From Gordoniibacillus chartarius (GTDB taxonomy: Bacteria > Bacillota > Bacilli > Paenibacillales > NBRC-103111), in assembly GCF_042432825.1 (NCBI RefSeq), contig NZ_JBHLWN010000077.1, positions 186,001-250,000 of the forward strand: DNA of 64,000 bases. The letters are read 5' to 3'. The position numbers and the translations under genes are program-made. Positions 60,778 to 64,000 of the stretch are shown here, piece by piece (positions within the stretch are counted from its first letter, which is position 1; each line of letters starts with the position of its first letter). The notes below the pieces were generated by a model. That model made no database searches and was not told the origin of the DNA. It worked only from the letters and a program-made list of their open reading frames with translations.

Positions 60778-61056
60778 TTATTCGTTCGTGCACAAGTCGC
60801 GGAGCGATTTGCCGGGCTTGAATGCCGGAATTTTGCTGGCCGGAATGTCGATCTCTTCGCCGGTCTGCGGGTTGCGGCCTTTGCGTGCGGAACGTTCACG
60901 AACTTCGAAATTGCCGAAGCCGACGAGCTGAACCTTATCACCGTTTTGCAGCGCTTCGGAGATGGCGTCAAAGACAGCATCGACCGCTTTCGTCGCGTCT
61001 TTCTTGGACAACTCGGATACTTCTGCCACCTTGTTGATCAAATCGGATTTGTTCAT
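60778..61056 (-). CDS. hup: HU family DNA-binding protein
   Basis: 92-residue histone-like protein that bends and compacts DNA. N-terminal MNKSDLINKVAEVSELSKK, core LVGFGNFEVRERSARKGRNP with the DNA-binding arm and proline, C-terminal PAFKPGKSLRD. ATG 61056 has GGGGAGG upstream. Equivalent to B. subtilis hbs beside spoIVA. Confidence 0.97.
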   Translation of the reverse strand: MNKSDLINKVAEVSELSKKDATKAVDAVFDAISEALQNGDKVQLVGFGNFEVRERSARKGRNPQTGEEIDIPASKIPAFKPGKSLRDLCTNE

Positions 61057-61249
61057 GCCATTCACCTCCCCTTGTCTTGGAGTGCCCAGCCTTTACTACA
61101 CTGTTTTCACCGAATTGCATGAAAATATACGTGGGAGCTGGTAAAAACAACAAATTCATAGTAATACACAGAGCGGCGATTTTTCAAGGGGAACACCGAA
61201 GAAAACACTCTTGCGAGTGTTTTCCGGCCAAAGATATCCAATTAGCGCG

Positions 61250-62728
61250 TTACAGGATGATCGCGATCAGCCCGCCGGAGCCTTCGTTGATAATGCGTCC
61301 GAGCGTCTCCTGCAGCTTGTAGCGGGCGTTGTCCGGCATCATCGCAAGCTTGCCCTGGATGCCTTCGCGTACGATGGAGTGCAGGGAACGGCCGAAGATG
61401 TCGGACTCCCAAATTTTCAGCGGGTTATCCTCGAAGTCCTGCATCAAGTAACGCATGAGCTCCTCGCTCTGCTTCTCCGTGCCGATGATCGGCGAGAACT
61501 CCGATTCGACGTCGACGCGGATCATGTGGATCGAAGGCGCAGTCGCCTTAAGGCGGACACCGAAGCGGGCGCCCTGGCGAATGAGCTCCGGCTCGTCAAG
61601 CGACATCTCCGCCAGCGTCGGTGCGGCAATGCCGTAGCCCGTCGTCTTGACCATTTCGAGCGCTTCGGAGAACTGATCGTACTCGCGCTTCGCATGCGTG
61701 AACTCCTGCATCAGCTGCAGCAGGTGGTCTTTGCCGCGGATTTCGACGCCGACGATTTCCATCAAGATTTTGTCGTACAGCTCGTCGGGAGCGTGCAGGT
61801 CGATCTCGGCGATCCCTTGCCCCATATCCATGCCGGCCAGCGCCGCGCGATCGATGAAGTCATATTCGCCGAAGGCGCCGACGACGCGGTCGATGTCGCG
61901 GAGACGGCGGATGTCCTGCACCGTATCGCGGACGGAGCTCTCGAACTGGCTGCGCAGCCAATGCTTCTCTTCCAGCACCATCACCCAGCTCGGCAGGTTG
62001 ACGTTCACTTCGTGTACAGGGAACTCGTAGAGCACCTCGCGCAGCACCTGCGTCATTTCCTCTTCGCCCATCGTCGCGACGCTCATCGCCACGACCGGCA
62101 CGTCGTATTTCGACTGCAGCTCGGAGCGAAGCTCCTGAGCCGGCTCGCTCTCCGGCTTCAGCGTGTTGACGATGACGACGAACGGCTTGCCGACTTCCTT
62201 CAGCTCCTCGATCACCCGCTCTTCAGCGAGCACGTAAGACGAGCGCGGGATGTCCGATATTGTACCGTCGGTCGTCACAACGATACCGAGCGTGGAATGC
62301 TCCTGAATCACTTTGCGCGTGCCGATTTCCGCCGCTTCCTGGAACGGGATCGGTTCGTCGAACCACGGCGTGTTGATCATGCGCGGGCCATTCTCATCCT
62401 CGTAACCCTTCGCGCCTTCCACCGTATATCCGACGCAATCGACCAGACGTACGTTGACGTTCAGCCCTTCCGCCACGGAAATTTGCACCGCGTTATTCGG
62501 AACGAATTTCGGTTCGGTCGTCATGATCGTGCGGCCGGCGGCGCTCTGCGGCAGCTCGTCGGTGGCCCGGATGCGGTCGGCTTCATTTTGAATGTTCGGC
62601 AGGACGACGGATTCTACGAAACGTTTAATAAAGGTCGATTTTCCGGTGCGAACCGCTCCCACGACCCCCAGATAGATGTCGCCGCCGGTGCGCTCGGCAA
62701 TGTCTTTAAAGATATCCACTTTCTCCAA
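61250..62728 (-). CDS. spoIVA: Stage IV sporulation protein A
   Basis: 492-residue ATPase that forms the basement layer of the spore coat on the forespore. Walker A GAVRTGKST (24-32), matching B. subtilis SpoIVA; middle and C-terminal domains end in GGLIAIIL, the conserved C-terminus that mediates coat assembly. Start is TTG with GGGAGGG upstream. A sigma-E-type promoter can be placed upstream. A 520-residue open frame on the opposite strand is antisense and not real. Confidence 0.98.
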   Translation of the reverse strand: MEKVDIFKDIAERTGGDIYLGVVGAVRTGKSTFIKRFVESVVLPNIQNEADRIRATDELPQSAAGRTIMTTEPKFVPNNAVQISVAEGLNVNVRLVDCVGYTVEGAKGYEDENGPRMINTPWFDEPIPFQEAAEIGTRKVIQEHSTLGIVVTTDGTISDIPRSSYVLAEERVIEELKEVGKPFVVIVNTLKPESEPAQELRSELQSKYDVPVVAMSVATMGEEEMTQVLREVLYEFPVHEVNVNLPSWVMVLEEKHWLRSQFESSVRDTVQDIRRLRDIDRVVGAFGEYDFIDRAALAGMDMGQGIAEIDLHAPDELYDKILMEIVGVEIRGKDHLLQLMQEFTHAKREYDQFSEALEMVKTTGYGIAAPTLAEMSLDEPELIRQGARFGVRLKATAPSIHMIRVDVESEFSPIIGTEKQSEELMRYLMQDFEDNPLKIWESDIFGRSLHSIVREGIQGKLAMMPDNARYKLQETLGRIINEGSGGLIAIIL

Positions 62729-62778
62729 GCGTTATCCCTCCCAGGTCAGAACTCGTACATTCCTTTGGACTAGTAAGA

Positions 62779-62806
62779 AATATATGTAGCATTACTAGAA
62801 ATATGT
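62779..62806 (-). promoter_or_regulatory. Sigma-E-type promoter of spoIVA
   Basis: On the minus strand ACATATT (62806-62800), 13-base spacer, CATATATT (62786-62779). This fits the sigma-E pattern KMATATT - N13-15 - CATAYAHT, and spoIVA is a known sigma-E gene in Bacillus. About 50 bases upstream of the start codon. Confidence 0.65.
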
Positions 62807-62960
62807 CGTGAATTTATTCGTATTTTTACGTTTAGCCTACTTGCCCCCTTTACGTCCAACATACACGCACGCAGCCTTAGCCAATATATGAGCCACAGAG
62901 GCCCGATATTCAAGCAAAATGGAACTCATTCAAAGAAAATGCTACGCATGTTTTCCAAAA

Positions 62961-62983
62961 TAAAAAAGACCGCATATGCGGTC
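62961..62983 (-). terminator. Terminator after the yphF-like gene
   Basis: Perfect 16-base palindrome GACCGCATATGCGGTC then T6ATT on the minus strand. Confidence 0.85.
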
Positions 62984-63020
62984 CTCTTGACTCTCTATCG
63001 ATTGGTTTCTAGCAACGAAG

Positions 63021-63776
63021 CTATGTTCCCGGCATATACGGTACCGGCTGGTCGCCGCTCCACTTGTAAGGAAATGAATGGCCGGGCACGAAGAACGATT
63101 CGCTAACGAGCAGTTCGCGCAAATCCATATTCGCCGGGAGCTTATCGGCGCCGCCCTTCGCCTTTACATACAGCATAATGTCCGGAGCATAGTCGATCGC
63201 CACCGTACCCGACTCATGAACGATATAATTGATGAATGACTGGCGGTTATAGACGCTTTTCACCTGCGGCGCTTTCTTGCCCAGCTTGGCGAAATCGACA
63301 TAATACATATAAGGCGCAATCTCCCCGCCCTTCGGCAGCTGACCGCCGTTCTTGCGTTTGTAATCATCCACCCACGACTGCACGTCGCCGACGCTTTGAT
63401 GCGACGTCAGCTCAAGCAGCTTGACCTGCGGCTTCGTTTCAACGCCGACGAGCACATAGATGAACGGACCTCCGGCTTCAAACGAGTTCAGCGGCGGGCT
63501 CGACAGCAGACCGCGATCCTGCAGCTTCTTGAAATCAATCCGGTACTTCTCATAAAGCGGTGTCGTCTCTTCGCTGTTCTTGATCGGCAGCACGCCGGTT
63601 TTCGTATGGTACTGCTCAACGGCATTTTGCGCCACCGTTATATATTCGGCCGGGTTGGCCGTATTCTGCTTGCGCTGATCGGCCGGGTACATGCAGCCGG
63701 TAAGAAGAAAAAGAAGCAGCGCAATAACGCCGGCCGCCCTCCTTCCGGCATTATCGCTGCGCTTACGTATCGTCAT
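63021..63776 (-). CDS. YphF-like lipoprotein (DUF3939 type)
   Basis: 251 residues. Signal peptide ending in the lipobox LLTGCMYP (Cys about residue 28) and an extracytoplasmic domain without membrane segments (IDFKKLQDRGLLSSPPLNSF, MYYVDFAKLGKKAPQV). B. subtilis has yphF at the same place next to spoIVA; assignment is by position and overall character rather than a diagnostic motif. ATG with AAGGATGATG upstream. Possibly sporulation-linked, function unknown. Confidence 0.78.
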   Translation of the reverse strand: MTIRKRSDNAGRRAAGVIALLLFLLTGCMYPADQRKQNTANPAEYITVAQNAVEQYHTKTGVLPIKNSEETTPLYEKYRIDFKKLQDRGLLSSPPLNSFEAGGPFIYVLVGVETKPQVKLLELTSHQSVGDVQSWVDDYKRKNGGQLPKGGEIAPYMYYVDFAKLGKKAPQVKSVYNRQSFINYIVHESGTVAIDYAPDIMLYVKAKGGADKLPANMDLRELLVSESFFVPGHSFPYKWSGDQPVPYMPGT

Positions 63777-63935
63777 CTATTCATCATCCTTCAGTACGGC
63801 GTCTACATTGTTATCCCATCAATGAGCAAATATCCCGCTGAGGCATACTCCGCGCGCACGCGGATCCGTCACCTGCGACCCTTCGCGTTACCGATGCGAG
63901 CGTGAAGTTGAGCAGTGCGGGCGCCTGCCATTTAT

Positions 63936-64000
63936 CTACCGAGGCCGACTCGCATAAGCAGCTTCAATGGCTCTAATCGCTGTCAGCTTCAGCTCATAGC
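63936..64000 (-). CDS. 3' end of an unidentified gene (partial)
   Basis: Twenty codons, YELKLTAIRAIEAAYASRPR, end at a TAG at 63938-63936 and run off the window edge on the minus strand. Too short to identify. In B. subtilis yphE and gpsA lie in this direction. Confidence 0.35.
   Translation of the reverse strand, partial: YELKLTAIRAIEAAYASRPR

Noticed and set aside
61211..62773. 520-residue + strand frame opposite spoIVA
   Set aside because: Antisense shadow of a highly conserved gene; composition is dominated by Arg, His and Asp.

Overview
The window reads as a chromosomal segment of a spore-forming Firmicute of the Paenibacillaceae, most likely Paenibacillus or a close relative. The reasons are spoIVA, bacillithiol genes (bshA, bshB1), a menaquinol:cytochrome c reductase of Bacillus type (qcrABC), the TRAP protein MtrB, strong GGAGG ribosome binding sites, and gene order. 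From dnaD (7.2 kb) to the yphF-like gene (63.8 kb) the order follows the Bacillus subtilis dnaD-asnS-ypmB-dinG-panDCB-birA-cca-bshA-bshB1-mgsA-dapB-ypjD-ypjC-ypjB-ypjA-qcrCBA-ypiF-ypiB-tyrA-hisC-trpABFCDE-aroHBF-cheR-ndk-hepT-menG-hepS-mtrB-hbs-spoIVA-yphF series. It has characteristic replacements: folE and aspB are absent, aroE (EPSP synthase) does not follow tyrA, and futalosine-pathway menaquinone genes sit inside the hep/men cluster.

Region by region. 1-7.2 kb (mixed strands): the end of mtnB, a TIGR01777 epimerase, a DUF47-Pit phosphate transport pair, a TetR regulator divergent from a zinc alcohol dehydrogenase, and a Bcr/CflA efflux protein. Two decayed coding remnants lie in the gaps. 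7.2-16.5 kb: dnaD, asnS, ackA-hbd, an FtsH-like membrane protease with a coupled partner gene, a TseB/YpmB-like protein, mtaD, and a second, orphan DUF47 gene. 16.5-30 kb: rex overlapping dinG, panDCB behind a structured attenuated leader, birA, cca, bacillithiol synthesis, mgsA, dapB, a TPR protein and MazG. 30-40 kb: a YitT protein, ypjB, ypjA, qcrCBA, ypiF, an IDEAL protein, an unknown 378-residue protein, a phosphoglycerate-mutase-like phosphatase, an ECF sigma/anti-sigma pair and cysteine dioxygenase. 40-51.6 kb: the aromatic supercluster tyrA, hisC, trpABFCDE, aroH, aroB, aroC. 51.7-64 kb: a small HTH-like protein, cheR, ndk, hepT, mqnA-ubiX-mqnP, menG, hepS, an unknown membrane protein, mtrB, a PAP2 protein, tRNA-Pro, HU, spoIVA and a YphF-like lipoprotein.

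How the parts work together. Chorismate from aroC/aroB feeds tryptophan (trp genes), tyrosine (aroH, tyrA, hisC) and, through MqnA, menaquinone. HepS/HepT make the heptaprenyl tail, and MqnP and MenG finish the quinone. That quinone is the electron donor for QcrABC, and Rex would sense the resulting NADH state. The trp operon carries a GAG/UAG-repeat TRAP target and an intrinsic terminator in its leader, while the TRAP gene itself (mtrB) lies about 10 kb away, so protein and RNA target are both visible here.

The observations I rate highest are an FtsH protease that lacks its extracytoplasmic domain and overlaps a gene for a separate single-pass extracytoplasmic protein, the TRAP/trp leader, the structured pan-type leader ahead of panB, and a DinG that has both a DEDDh exonuclease domain and the four cysteines of an iron-sulfur helicase. 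I saw no insertion sequence, prophage, CRISPR array, rRNA or replication origin.
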